Positions 42,367-49,388 of a stretch of 64,000 bases of DNA are shown here, in pieces. This DNA is from Mesorhizobium sp. M8A.F.Ca.ET.218.01.1.1 (GTDB lineage: Bacteria > Pseudomonadota > Alphaproteobacteria > Rhizobiales > Rhizobiaceae). The position numbers and the translations under genes were made by a program. The notes under the pieces are model-generated. The model was not told the DNA's origin. It saw only the letters and a list, made by a program, of their open reading frames with translations, and made no database searches. Location of the stretch: NCBI RefSeq assembly GCF_004791165.1, contig NZ_SRUZ01000007.1, forward strand, positions 186,001 through 250,000. The letters run 5' to 3'. How positions within the stretch are numbered: the first letter of the stretch is position 1; each line of letters starts with the position of its first letter.

Positions 42367-42612
42367 CTATTCGACCAGGACGTGCGCCTCGCGCGCGGCC
42401 TCGACAAAGGCCTCCCTCGCGATATCCGGGGAAACGTCGCCACTCGTGGCGCGACGGCAGGCGCGTAGCGCCGACTGATGTTTCAGGCTGCCGGCATCGC
42501 GCCAATGTGTCGTGAGGAGTTCGATGGCCTGTTGTGTGTTGGACAGGTTGCGGGTGGCTCCGGTGACGCCGACCGAAACCACAACGGGCTTGGAGAACCA
42601 CGCGGTTTGCAT
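42367..42612 (-). CDS. DUF982 protein, copy 1
   Basis: 81 residues of the DUF982 family, found almost only in rhizobia and relatives: VVVSVGVTGATRNLSNTQQAIELLTTHWRDAG, LRACRRATSGDVSPDIAREAFVEAAREAHVLVE. No known function. ATG at 42612 has GAGG six bases upstream; an earlier ATG at 42636 is in frame. Two further copies lie at 48768-49261. Confidence 0.85.
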   Translation of the reverse strand: MQTAWFSKPVVVSVGVTGATRNLSNTQQAIELLTTHWRDAGSLKHQSALRACRRATSGDVSPDIAREAFVEAAREAHVLVE

Positions 42613-42721
42613 TGGAACCTCGACCATGTTGCGCATGGAACGCGCGTGGCCGCGCGAGGTTTCATATCAGCCGATCACTGTCGCGTGAGGCTCGGCCCGG
42701 CATCTCCCGGCAAAACAAGGC

Positions 42722-42928
42722 CTAGAGGATGTTGGTCGTCACCTCGACGATGATCGCGGCGCCTTCCAGGCCGCCGTTGGGCACATGCACGACACGCGAG
42801 ACCCGCAAATCCTGCGGGCTTCCGTCGACCGACAGGGAAACACTCTCTCCAATGCGCGGCACGGCCTGGAAGGTGGCGTTGGTGGCGTCCGGCCGGTTGT
42901 CGATGGATATGCGGCAATTGACGGTCAT
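42722..42928 (-). CDS. Small hypothetical protein
   Basis: 68 residues, all beta in appearance: TVNCRISIDNRPDATNATFQAVPRIGESVSLSVDGSPQDLRVSRVVHVPNGGLEGAAIIVEVTT. This resembles a short barrel domain (IPR of unknown function seen in rhizobial stress genes). CAGGAGACATTCC before the ATG is a good site. A near-consensus EcfG promoter lies upstream. Confidence 0.7.
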   Translation of the reverse strand: MTVNCRISIDNRPDATNATFQAVPRIGESVSLSVDGSPQDLRVSRVVHVPNGGLEGAAIIVEVTTNIL

Positions 42929-42962
42929 GGAATGTCTCCTGTGGCTGGCGGTGCCGGTCGTC

Positions 42963-42987
42963 AACGCGGGGTCCGTGAAATGGTTTC
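42963..42987 (-). promoter_or_regulatory. EcfG-like promoter, one mismatch
   Basis: Minus strand GAAAC, 16 bases, CGTT; 35 bases before the ATG at 42928. One base differs from GGAAC. Confidence 0.5.
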
Positions 42988-43065
42988 AGGAGGGCCGGGG
43001 CAAACCGAGTGACCTGCCCGATGTCCGCCTGGCGGCCAACGGGCGGTCCGACGGCTTCCAGGCTT

Positions 43066-43353
43066 CTAGTTGGCTCTCGGAACGAAGTAGTTGGTGGTGA
43101 CCGCATCGCGGCCCATCCCACGCGTGACTTGAACCGTGGCATAGCCTTCCGGGGGAATCGAGCCGGTCGCCGTCCGGTCGACCTGCTTGCATCGGCCGAC
43201 CATTTCGCCGCCCGGCCACGGTGCCAATCTGACTGCAAGGGCCGCTTGGCATTCCTCCAGCGAGGAATAGGCAACGGGCTGCGACTCCATGGGCCGGCAG
43301 AGCGATGCGTTGCATGAAAGCATGATCATTACCGCCGCGGTTGCCGGATCCAT
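43066..43353 (-). CDS. Small secreted hypothetical protein
   Basis: 95 residues. The N-terminus MDPATAAVMIMLSCNASLC is short and hydrophobic and could be a signal or lipoprotein-like segment; further cysteines are in LEECQAAL and GRCKQVD. A pattern of this kind (two or three Cys, 'YSSLEECQAAL') is frequent in small rhizobial periplasmic proteins. ACAGGAGAGTTTC before the ATG. Function unknown. Confidence 0.7.
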   Translation of the reverse strand: MDPATAAVMIMLSCNASLCRPMESQPVAYSSLEECQAALAVRLAPWPGGEMVGRCKQVDRTATGSIPPEGYATVQVTRGMGRDAVTTNYFVPRAN

Positions 43354-43374
43354 GAAACTCTCCTGTTGGCCGAC

Positions 43375-43399
43375 AACGTGCAACGGGCCGCAAGGTTTC
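43375..43399 (-). promoter_or_regulatory. EcfG-like promoter, one mismatch
   Basis: Minus strand GAAAC, 16 bases, CGTT; 22 bases before the ATG at 43353. The same variant occurs before the gene at 42928. Confidence 0.45.
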
Positions 43400-43552
43400 A
43401 TGCCGGGGATCGAGCACCGTCCCGTGGGCATTCGGCTGCGCTTCTTCCGCAGGTATTCGAAGCCTGCAATCGAAACTGCTTGGCCAGGGAAGCGACCGCG
43501 CTTAAAGGCCCGGCCCCGGTCCGCGCCTTTGGGTGGACCAAACGCCGGAACA

Positions 43553-43798
43553 TCAAAGGCCAAACGAGGATATCGTCCAAGCGTTCTGGTACCCGAGGCG
43601 CGGCTTGGTATTCGCTGCGTCGGTCTGGGTCGACGTTGCTGTTCCGGTTGCAGTGCAGTCCAATTTTGCCGCCAATGCCGCCTTGATCGATAGACCAGCG
43701 CATGTGTTCGCAGCAGTGACTTTTGCCTTCTTTTCGTGCGCCGCAGCGACACTTGAACCGGCGAGGACAAGCGCCAGGCAAACGAGAGCCATTTTCAT
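43553..43798 (-). CDS. Small secreted hypothetical protein
   Basis: 81 residues with signal peptide MKMALVCLALVLAGSSVAAA. The mature part HEKKAKVTAANTCAGLSIKAALAAKLDCTATGTATSTQTDAANTKPRLGYQNAWTI is Ala/Thr-rich with two Cys. ATG at 43798 has AGGTGG six bases upstream; GTG at 43807 is in frame. A 19-base perfect palindrome lies 33 bases before the ATG in AT-rich DNA. Confidence 0.6.
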   Translation of the reverse strand: MKMALVCLALVLAGSSVAAAHEKKAKVTAANTCAGLSIKAALAAKLDCTATGTATSTQTDAANTKPRLGYQNAWTISSFGL

Positions 43799-43831
43799 TA
43801 GAGCCACCTATTTTAGTGTAATCTAAATTAA

Positions 43832-43850
43832 AGTTAACGTAACGTTAACT
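43832..43850. promoter_or_regulatory. 19-base perfect palindrome upstream of the secreted protein gene
   Basis: AGTTAACGTAACGTTAACT: nine-base arms around a single A. It sits in the only strongly AT-rich stretch of the area (43811-43850), where the promoter of the gene at 43798 must be. Likely an operator for an unknown dimeric regulator. Confidence 0.6.
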
Positions 43851-43926
43851 GGCCGTCAATCGCGACGGGGTCCAGGGCGGAAGTCGCCGTCCTCCTGCCA
43901 TTCTGAATTGTTCATCCAAGGCCCCA

Positions 43927-44010
43927 GGCGCCCGCCTGGGGCTGGACTACGGAGGCACGATGACTTGGATTTTCCGGTGCGAGCGGTCCTAGCAGGCAGG
44001 GCACCGGCCG
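43927..44010 (+). pseudogene. Degenerate fragment of the zinc-ribbon-like gene at 44730
   Basis: Translates as GARLGLDYGGTMTWIFRCERS then a stop, against GARLGLDHGAMHNDLVKVFRCDLCKR in the intact gene; the DNA match continues as GCAGGCAGGG and CGGCCG. Several codons are missing. Only about the middle third survives. Its first 16 bases also form the right arm of a perfect hairpin GCCCCAGGCG / CGCCTGGGGC (43921-43942). Confidence 0.65.
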
Positions 44011-44103
44011 ATATCCTACCTGTATCCCGATTGGCCGATCGGTAGCGGATCTGAAGCGATCCGGCCTGATTCCGTTCAGAGAGTTCGCTTGCGGTTTTCT
44101 GCC

Positions 44104-44130
44104 TGGTTCCCGTTCATCGACTCGAACCAC
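44104..44130 (-). repeat. Displaced 3' end of the tRNA-Gln gene (att-like direct repeat)
   Basis: 27 bases that repeat the 3' end of the tRNA gene at 46151-46177 in the same orientation, 24 of 27 identical, including the T-loop TTCGAG and the ending GGGAACCA. No D-arm or anticodon arm precedes it, so it is a partial copy. It has the placement of the distal attachment site left when an element integrates at a tRNA 3' end. Confidence 0.65.
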
Positions 44131-44280
44131 ATCCCCGATCGCATGTCGTCACGGGGGTTTTAAGGACTACCGGCAGCCGGGCCAAGCTGGAGTTCCTCCC
44201 GGCGGCTTACGATGCTCAGCACAAATGCCGTTTGCTGGATTATCCCCGCCTCAGCGCGGACACACTCTCAGGTCCAGATA

Positions 44281-44448
44281 CTAGCCTAAGCCGCGAAGCG
44301 CTGCAGCGCTCGCTACATTGGAAAGAATTTCACGGGATCGCTCTATAAGCCTACGGTTCCCCTCGATGACTTCCTGAGTTTCCTTGATGCGACGCTCCGT
44401 TTCATCCAAGCGGTCAACCAGCTTTTTGGTGTCATCGATGTGTTGCAT
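44281..44448 (-). CDS. Small coiled-coil hypothetical protein
   Basis: 55 residues, nearly all coiled coil: MQHIDDTKKLVDRLDETERR, then a heptad pattern to the end. ATG at 44448 is supported by AAGGTGG eight bases upstream; a TTG at 44493 would add 15 residues. No known family. Lies inside the segment between the tRNA gene and its 3' copy. Confidence 0.5.
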   Translation of the reverse strand: MQHIDDTKKLVDRLDETERRIKETQEVIEGNRRLIERSREILSNVASAAALRGLG

Positions 44449-44729
44449 GACAATGGCCACCTTATCATGATCCGCGTCCTCCCGGCTCAACAACTCGCGC
44501 GGGATGGAAGTTGTTCCCTGATTGGCCCATGAGCCGGAGGCTTGCGTGGCGGTTGATCCACGGAGAATGTTTGCGTCAGCCGAGGAGGCGGCGACATGAA
44601 GGCCGCGGCAAAGCGATTTTCTTGAGCATGCGTCAGAACGTTGTTGATGGCCACCGGCTCCGCCCTTGCCAAGTCAATCGATAGGAATATATTCCTCGCG
44701 CGGCGATTTCTGCAATCTGAGGCCGCACC

Positions 44730-44999
44730 ATGTCCAAAACTATTGCCGATGCCATTCGCAACCGCGAGACGTTCTACGTCACCTGCGGGCATCCGATGTG
44801 CAATCATTCCCTCCAGATCGACTTGCAAGCGCTGGGCGCCCGCCTGGGGCTCGACCACGGCGCCATGCATAACGACTTGGTGAAAGTGTTCCGGTGCGAT
44901 CTGTGCAAGCGTGCAGGCAGGGGTCAGCGGCCGGTGTTCTTCACCTGCATCCCTGATTATGGCGCGATCGATCGGCGGAGGAACAGTAGCAAAGACTGA
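44730..44999 (+). CDS. Small zinc-ribbon-like protein
   Basis: 89 residues with two Cys/His pairs that can bind zinc: VTCGHPMCNHS (18-28) and FRCDLCKRAG (about 54-63). Between them is a helix region LQIDLQALGARLGLDHGAMHNDLVK, and the end reads RPVFFTCIPDYGAID. Known only as a hypothetical family in rhizobia; probably nucleic-acid or protein binding. GAGG nine bases before the ATG. A decayed partial copy is at 43927-44010. Confidence 0.75.
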   Translation: MSKTIADAIRNRETFYVTCGHPMCNHSLQIDLQALGARLGLDHGAMHNDLVKVFRCDLCKRAGRGQRPVFFTCIPDYGAIDRRRNSSKD

Positions 45000-45315
45000 C
45001 TGGCGGTCTTGGCCGAGTGCTCCGCTGGCGGGCTACAGTTTTACGCTTCGCGGTTCGTATGATCGGGGGGCCGGGAATGCGGCGGCTCGGCGCCGGAGTT
45101 TGGAGGGGAGCGCCGAGCCTAGCCGGCCGGTACCTGTGGGGGGCCACGGGGTCCTGCCGGGCTGGGCCGACTATGCCCCGCCTTCCAATAAGAACGAAGT
45201 CATCCGAAAGGAGGTGTCCTTGCGCGACATTGGCCGCGTCATTTCCCGTCCGCAACCAACCCTGCCGCCACCCGTTGACCCTATGCTGGGTAGATCCCTA
45301 GCACTTCTGTCTCTT

Positions 45316-45343
45316 CCCGCCGGTTTCGCCCGGCGGGCTTTTT
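45316..45343 (+). terminator. Rho-independent terminator
   Basis: Stem CCCGCCG / CGGCGGG with loop GTTTCGCC, followed by CTTTTTC. It has no protein gene directly upstream, which points to a non-coding or very short transcript. Confidence 0.8.
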
Positions 45344-45417
45344 CATGCCTGGAACATTCTTTGGAGGCGGGCGTTAATGATATCGTGGTCGATTCTTTAG
45401 GATGTAGCCACGCCCAG

Positions 45418-45452
45418 GGCCCGTCGCGGGGGGCCACGCGGCGGGCCTTTCA
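45418..45452 (+). terminator. Second terminator-like hairpin
   Basis: Stem GGCCCGTCGCG / CGCGGCGGGCC (one wobble) followed by TTTCATTT, 75 bases after the first terminator. Confidence 0.6.
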
Positions 45453-45808
45453 TTTAAGGCACGGAAATTCAATAACGCTGGCCAACGGCTCGTGGCTTGG
45501 CTTGAGCCAGAAGAGTTGACGCAAATCGCGTTGGTCGGCCGGCTGGCCGCGGCTTAGTCTCCAGATGGTGACGACGTGGTTTGCCAGGCTTTGTTGCATG
45601 AGTATGGAGCCTCGAAAGTTGGAACTATTTTAGCGCACGCTGATTGAATCATCGGCAGCCGGGGTCGACTGCTGACCAACGTCCCTCCAAGACCTTTGGT
45701 CGGCCCGCGTCAGAGTTGGGTGGCGCGGGCCATCGCTTTCGGAGGCCGGGGAAGGTTGCGCGAGTCCTGTGCATGCCGAAGACGAAGGCTGGATTCACGG
45801 TGCCTTTC

Positions 45809-46012
45809 CTACCAGCCCTGCCTGCTATACCAGTCATCGATATCCCGACGGGCGCGATCCTTTTCGATGCCGTAGCGCTCCTGGATCTTGCCTTCGAGCT
45901 GATCGCGTTTGCCGGCGATGCGATCGAGATCATCGTCGGTGAGTTTTCCCCACTGTTCTTTGACCTTGCCCTTCACTTGCTTCCAGTTTCCCTCGACGCG
46001 ATTCCAGTCCAT
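45809..46012 (-). CDS. CsbD family stress protein
   Basis: 67 residues with the CsbD signature: MDWNRVEGNWKQVKGKVKEQWGKLTDDDLDRIAGKRDQLEGKIQERYGI. CsbD proteins are small, highly charged proteins induced by general stress; the molecular role is unknown. GAAGGAGGTTGTC before the ATG is an ideal ribosome binding site. A perfect EcfG promoter is 29 bases upstream of the start. Confidence 0.93.
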   Translation of the reverse strand: MDWNRVEGNWKQVKGKVKEQWGKLTDDDLDRIAGKRDQLEGKIQERYGIEKDRARRDIDDWYSRQGW

Positions 46013-46040
46013 GACAACCTCCTTCGTTCGAAAAAGGCGC

Positions 46041-46065
46041 AACGTCGTCGTGTCGAGGAAGTTCC
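46041..46065 (-). promoter_or_regulatory. EcfG-type promoter of the csbD-like gene
   Basis: Minus strand GGAAC, 16 bases, CGTT: exact consensus, ending 29 bases before the ATG. Confidence 0.85.
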
Positions 46066-46150
46066 CAAAAGGCCATCTGTGGCGGCCTTCGGGGGATCGA
46101 TGCATATTCGACGATACGTCAAAAATTGCATCTAAGTCATTGGTTTTGTT

Positions 46151-46224
46151 TGGTTCCCGCTCATGGGCTCGAACCACGATTCACGCCTTCAAAGGGCGCT
46201 GTCCTACCATTAGACGAAGCGGGA
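46151..46224 (-). tRNA. tRNA-Gln (anticodon TTG)
   Basis: 74 bases including an encoded CCA. Acceptor stem TCCCGCT / AGCGGGA pairs in all seven positions. D arm GTCT-AATGGTA-GGAC, anticodon stem GCGCC / GGCGT with loop CTTTGAA (U33, anticodon TTG, A37), variable loop GAAT, and T arm CGTGG-TTCGAGC-CCATG. The U1-A72 first pair is typical of tRNA-Gln; the discriminator is A73 instead of the usual G73. The 27 bases at its 3' end are repeated at 44104-44130. Confidence 0.9.
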
Positions 46225-46279
46225 AAGGCGGGACGTTATGGCGTCCTTGCGGCTTGCCGTCAATTCGGACCACCGGCCG

Positions 46280-46576
46280 TCAATTCGGGAAATCGACGCC
46301 CGGGTCCTGGCAGCGATGGACCGGGCAGGTACCGTCGCGGGACGGGATATAGGCCGACATCGGGACGTCAGGCCAGTCGCACTCGTTGCCGAACTGCCTG
46401 ACATAGCGGTCATAGGTGTTGCGGCCGGTGGTCAGCACCACGGCGCGATGGCTCTGGATCATGGCGCGAATCTCGCCGCAACTCATGGAGCGGCTGTCGG
46501 GACGGGCATCGGCCAGGCCGGTCGTCGCGAGCACGGCGCCGATGGCCATCAACAAGGTCAGAACGCGAGCGGACAT
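46280..46576 (-). CDS. Small secreted cysteine-containing protein
   Basis: 98 residues with signal peptide MSARVLTLLMAIGAVLATTGLADA. The mature part follows a pattern common in rhizobia: MSCGEIRAMIQSHRAVVLTTGRNTYDRYV, NECDWPDVPMSAYIPSRDGTCPVHRCQDP, with four Cys that can form two disulfides. Function unknown. The ATG is preceded by AGAGAACCCTC, a moderate site. Confidence 0.75.
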   Translation of the reverse strand: MSARVLTLLMAIGAVLATTGLADARPDSRSMSCGEIRAMIQSHRAVVLTTGRNTYDRYVRQFGNECDWPDVPMSAYIPSRDGTCPVHRCQDPGVDFPN

Positions 46577-46718
46577 GAGGGTTCTCTTTGGTTTGACTGA
46601 ATTGCACATGCGGCCGGTCCGGATTGGCGCTGGAATGGCCGCTTGCATTGTCGCACACAACCGCTTTCGTGTCTGTTGGGTTCCGCGCAACCAAATCGGG
46701 CGTCGCGCATTGCTGGGC

Positions 46719-46901
46719 ATGGACGGCAGGAAACCCTACGAAACACCGCAATGGTGGCCCGGAAACGAGGGCCGTGAGGCGATGTGCTGTTCCTTCTGCG
46801 GCGGCCGCTACCATCGTTTCGAGGAGTGTCCGCGAAGATCCGATCCTTTCCGGCCTGGTGAACCCGACGGCGACGATACAGCGGAGCAATCAGTCGGCTG
46901 A
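46719..46901 (+). CDS. Possible small zinc-knuckle protein
   Basis: 60 residues: a Trp-rich start (PYETPQWWPGNEG) and CCSFCGGRYHRFEECPRR, which has a CxxC-x4-H-x4-C zinc-knuckle-like spacing. No clear ribosome binding site before the ATG; in-frame ATGs further upstream exist. It lies divergent from the secreted protein gene. Coding status uncertain. Confidence 0.35.
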   Translation: MDGRKPYETPQWWPGNEGREAMCCSFCGGRYHRFEECPRRSDPFRPGEPDGDDTAEQSVG

Positions 46902-46937
46902 TCCGAGGTGACTGGCAGTGGCTAACCGGGGCGGTGG

Positions 46938-47846
46938 CTAACCGGCACCGGCCTTGACCTCGCCGAAGAAATCGATCAGCGCGCCAGCCGTTTGCCCGGG
47001 CATTTCCTCGGGGAAGAAATGCCCGCCTGACATAGCGCGGCCACGCACGTCATCAGCCCAGTTCCGCCATAACGCCAGCGGTCCGCCTTCGCCGGCATAC
47101 CATTGGGCCAGCGCGCCTTGCCCGCTCCACAGTGCCAGGACCGGGCAGGCGATGCGCCGGCCGGCGGCTTTGTCCGCCCGGTCGTGTTCGCGGTCGAGCG
47201 TTGCCGCCGCCCGGTATTCCTCGCAGATCGCGTGGATGTGGGCGGGGTCGCGCAAGGCATCGACATAGGCCCGGCGGATGCCGGCCGGAAAGACATCGGA
47301 CGACGAACCCCAGCCGCCCAGCGCATTGTCGACGATGGCGTCTGGGGCGCCCGCCAGGATCTTTTCCGGCAAGGGCGCGGGCTGCGCCAGCAGGGACCAC
47401 GGCCAGTAACCAAGGGCCAGCCGGGCATCGGCCCGGTCCCAGGCATCGGCCGTGGGCACGATGTCGAGCACGGCGAGTTTTTTGATACGGTCGGGATGGT
47501 CGAGCGCCAGGCGGTAGGCGACACGCCCGCCGCGATCATGGCCGGCGACCATGAAGCTGGTAAAGCCGAGTTCCGCCATCATCGCCACCATGTCGGATGC
47601 CATGGCCCGCTTGGCATAGGGCGCGTGATCGGCGCTCGATGCCGGGCAGGCGCTGCGGCCATAGCCGCGCAGGTCGGCGCAGATGACGGTGAAACGTTCG
47701 GCGAGCGCCGGTGCAACATCGCGCCACATCAGATGGGTTTGCGGAAAGCCGTGCAGCAAAAGCACCGCCGGTCCGCCACCGGAGCGGCGCACGAAGATGC
47801 TGGCGTCCCCAACGTCGACGTCGATAGGCTGGAAATGCTCGAACAT
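46938..47846 (-). CDS. Alpha/beta hydrolase, haloacetate dehalogenase-like
   Basis: 302 residues. Motifs of the fluoroacetate/haloacetate dehalogenase group: LLLHGFPQTHLMWRDVAP, ADLRGYGRS, nucleophile Asp in VAGHDRGGRVAYRLALDHP and the catalytic His in SGGHFFPEEMPG. IVPTADAWDRADARLALGYWPWSLLAQPAPLPEKIL also matches this group. Substrate specificity cannot be proven from sequence. GGAGG six bases before the ATG at 47846. No signal peptide. Confidence 0.88.
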   Translation of the reverse strand: MFEHFQPIDVDVGDASIFVRRSGGGPAVLLLHGFPQTHLMWRDVAPALAERFTVICADLRGYGRSACPASSADHAPYAKRAMASDMVAMMAELGFTSFMVAGHDRGGRVAYRLALDHPDRIKKLAVLDIVPTADAWDRADARLALGYWPWSLLAQPAPLPEKILAGAPDAIVDNALGGWGSSSDVFPAGIRRAYVDALRDPAHIHAICEEYRAAATLDREHDRADKAAGRRIACPVLALWSGQGALAQWYAGEGGPLALWRNWADDVRGRAMSGGHFFPEEMPGQTAGALIDFFGEVKAGAG

Positions 47847-48180
47847 GGCCGGCCTCCGGCACAGGCAACGGATGGAGACCAGAGTTGGTTGCAGCGCGTT
47901 TCGTGCAAGCGCCGGCGCTGTCGGCGTCGCCCGCGGCCTTGGCCTCTGGCAGGTGGCAAGGTTCGCCACGCTGATCGTGCTGATCCTGGCAGGGCTTGTG
48001 CGCCGGCTCGAACCCAGGGCCGGCCTTGGGGAGGGCGACAAGAAAGCCGCTCCGGCCCCAAAGGGGGCCCCCGCGAACAGGCCTCTTCGCCAACCCTTTT
48101 GGGCCAACCTTTTGGGCCGACGGGCGTTGTCCCATGAAGGGAAGGCCGCCGCGGGCGGCTGTTCAACGAAGGAGGCCGAG

Positions 48181-48477
48181 ATGAAACCTCTCGCCATTGC
48201 ATCATGCGCCGCGATGCTGGCCCTGGCGATGCCGGCCGCGGCACAGACGGCTCAGCAGATACCGAACCAGCAGGGCGACAAATGCCGGGTGCAGACGGAT
48301 CAAGGCGGCAAGCAGCAGTCCGGCAGCGGCGACCTAAGCGAAAAGCTCAGTGATTGCGGCGGCGTGTTGAAGCCGCCGGCTACCGGCGACCAAGGCATGG
48401 CCGCGCCGGCGCCCGATGAAGGCAACACACCGGTAATCAAGCCTGGCGAAGTCCCGCCCCAGCCACCGAAGCAGTAG
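48181..48477 (+). CDS. Small secreted proline-rich protein
   Basis: 98 residues with signal peptide MKPLAIASCAAMLALAMPAAAQ. Mature part is Gln/Gly/Pro-rich and unstructured in look (TAQQIPNQQGDKCRVQTDQG, then EGNTPVIKPGEVPPQPPKQ) with two Cys. AAGGAGGCCGAG immediately before the ATG is a strong site. Function unknown. Confidence 0.7.
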   Translation: MKPLAIASCAAMLALAMPAAAQTAQQIPNQQGDKCRVQTDQGGKQQSGSGDLSEKLSDCGGVLKPPATGDQGMAAPAPDEGNTPVIKPGEVPPQPPKQ

Positions 48478-48510
48478 AGTTGGTTTAGACGACATTGCAG
48501 TGCCTGCAGC

Positions 48511-48535
48511 GGAACCTCGCGAACCAGGAAACGTT
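48511..48535 (+). promoter_or_regulatory. EcfG-type promoter of the 44-residue membrane protein
   Basis: GGAAC, 16 bases, CGTT: exact consensus, 35 bases before the GTG start. Confidence 0.85.
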
Positions 48536-48569
48536 TCTATGACAAGACGGACCTGGGAAGGATTGGATC

Positions 48570-48704
48570 GTGAGAGATATTGCCGGCACCGCCACGTTGC
48601 TTGCCTCTATTGCTGTTGTGATCGTCCTGATGCTGATGGCGCCGAAGAGCTTCGGCTTCGAAAGCTCCCACCCGATCGTCAACGGCGATCTGCCCACCCA
48701 ATGA
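48570..48704 (+). CDS. Single-span membrane microprotein in the general-stress regulon
   Basis: 44 residues, GTG start: one hydrophobic helix (ATLLASIAVVIVLMLM) and a short tail ending PIVNGDLPTQ. Too short for usual gene finding, but it has a perfect EcfG promoter, GGAAGG eight bases upstream of the start, and a strong terminator 15 bases after the stop, so it is a complete small transcription unit. Function unknown. Confidence 0.65.
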   Translation: MRDIAGTATLLASIAVVIVLMLMAPKSFGFESSHPIVNGDLPTQ

Positions 48705-48718
48705 TCGAAAATGGGTCC

Positions 48719-48749
48719 AAAAAAAGCAGGCGAGTTCGCCTGCTTTTTG
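48719..48749. terminator. Bidirectional rho-independent terminator
   Basis: 13-base perfect stem AAAAAGCAGGCGA / TCGCCTGCTTTTT with a two-base loop; A-run on one side and T-run on the other, serving the microprotein gene and the convergent DUF982 genes. Confidence 0.9.
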
Positions 48750-48767
48750 TTTGGGCATTGCCTTGGC

Positions 48768-49013
48768 CTATCGGACCAGAAGGCCGGCGTGATCGCACAG
48801 CGCGGTAAAGGCCTCCTGTGCCTGTGCCGCGCCTTCATTGTTGGTTAGCGCCGCCTCGATCTTCTCGCGCGCGGCCTGGTAGAAAGGGCCGCGCTTGGCA
48901 TGCGGCCAGTCGATGAGGACTTCACTGGCGTCCTGGAGCGTGGCCACCTCACGGATCGTGTCCGATCCATGCGGCTTGACCCGCAGCGGTGTCGACAGCA
49001 TCAAATCGGCCAT
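48768..49013 (-). CDS. DUF982 protein, copy 2
   Basis: 81 residues: STPLRVKPHGSDTIREVATLQDASEVLIDWPHAKRGPFYQAAREKIEAAL, EAFTALCDHAGLLV. Typical DUF982 with the 'DWP' centre. It follows the next copy by 11 bases in the same operon, and both would be driven by the EcfG promoter at 49333-49357. Function unknown. Confidence 0.88.
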   Translation of the reverse strand: MADLMLSTPLRVKPHGSDTIREVATLQDASEVLIDWPHAKRGPFYQAAREKIEAALTNNEGAAQAQEAFTALCDHAGLLVR

Positions 49014-49024
49014 TGGTTTTCCCG

Positions 49025-49261
49025 CTATTGGAGGATGCGCGCTTCACGCGCGGCGTCGATCATCGCCCGCATCGCCTTTTCCGGCGGCGTCCAGCCATCC
49101 AGGGCATCGCGGCAGCTGCGCAGTGCCGCCCGGTAGCGCCGGCCCCGGCCGGCCGGCCAGTCACCAAGGCATTCCAGACCTTCCCAGGCGCTGCGCACCA
49201 CGCGCTCCCGTTCGGGCGCGAATTTCAGGCGGATCGGTCGGGGAAACATCTTGTCGTTCAA
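49025..49261 (-). CDS. DUF982 protein, copy 3
   Basis: 78 residues: PIRLKFAPERERVVRSAWEGLECLGDWPAGRGRRYRAALRSCRDALDGWTPPEKAMRAMIDAAREARIL. Start is TTG at 49261 with GGAGA six bases upstream; an ATG four codons later lacks a site. First gene of a two-gene DUF982 operon. Divergence from copy 2 is considerable, so duplication is old. Confidence 0.88.
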   Translation of the reverse strand: MNDKMFPRPIRLKFAPERERVVRSAWEGLECLGDWPAGRGRRYRAALRSCRDALDGWTPPEKAMRAMIDAAREARILQ

Positions 49262-49332
49262 CGGTCGTCTCCATGAATCGCATGGCGGTCAAAACCGGGG
49301 GCGAGCCGACATGCACAGAGGAAGCGCCGGAT

Positions 49333-49357
49333 AACGTGGCCGACAGGGCAGGGTTCC
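49333..49357 (-). promoter_or_regulatory. EcfG-type promoter of the DUF982 operon
   Basis: Minus strand GGAAC, 16 bases, CGTT: exact consensus, 72 bases before the TTG start. Confidence 0.8.
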
Positions 49358-49388
49358 AGGTCCGGACGATCAATTTTCAAGCTTGCGC

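Larger units (their letters stand above)
45000..45808. other. 809-base region without a convincing gene
   Basis: Reading frames here lack a good start or plausible composition. A strong AAAGGAGGTG (45209-45218) precedes a TTG frame at 45220 that would run through the terminator at 45316, so it is not a credible gene. The two terminator hairpins at 45316 and 45418 indicate one or two short plus-strand transcripts, possibly small RNAs. Confidence 0.5.

Noticed and set aside
43912..44130. 72-codon minus-strand frame resembling the N-terminus of another frame at 46177
   Set aside because: The similarity comes from the repeated tRNA 3' end, not from a protein gene.
44460..44530. EcfG promoter before the coiled-coil gene
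   Set aside because: GGAAC is present but the GTT lies 18 bases away, outside the 16-17 spacing.
44911..45519. 203-codon open frame on the plus strand
   Set aside because: It crosses the end of the zinc-ribbon gene and two terminators, has no start signal and an implausible composition.
44130..46150. Active genomic island or integrative element
   Set aside because: No integrase, relaxase or transposase frame exists in the segment; only a fossil or trans-mobilised insertion is supported.
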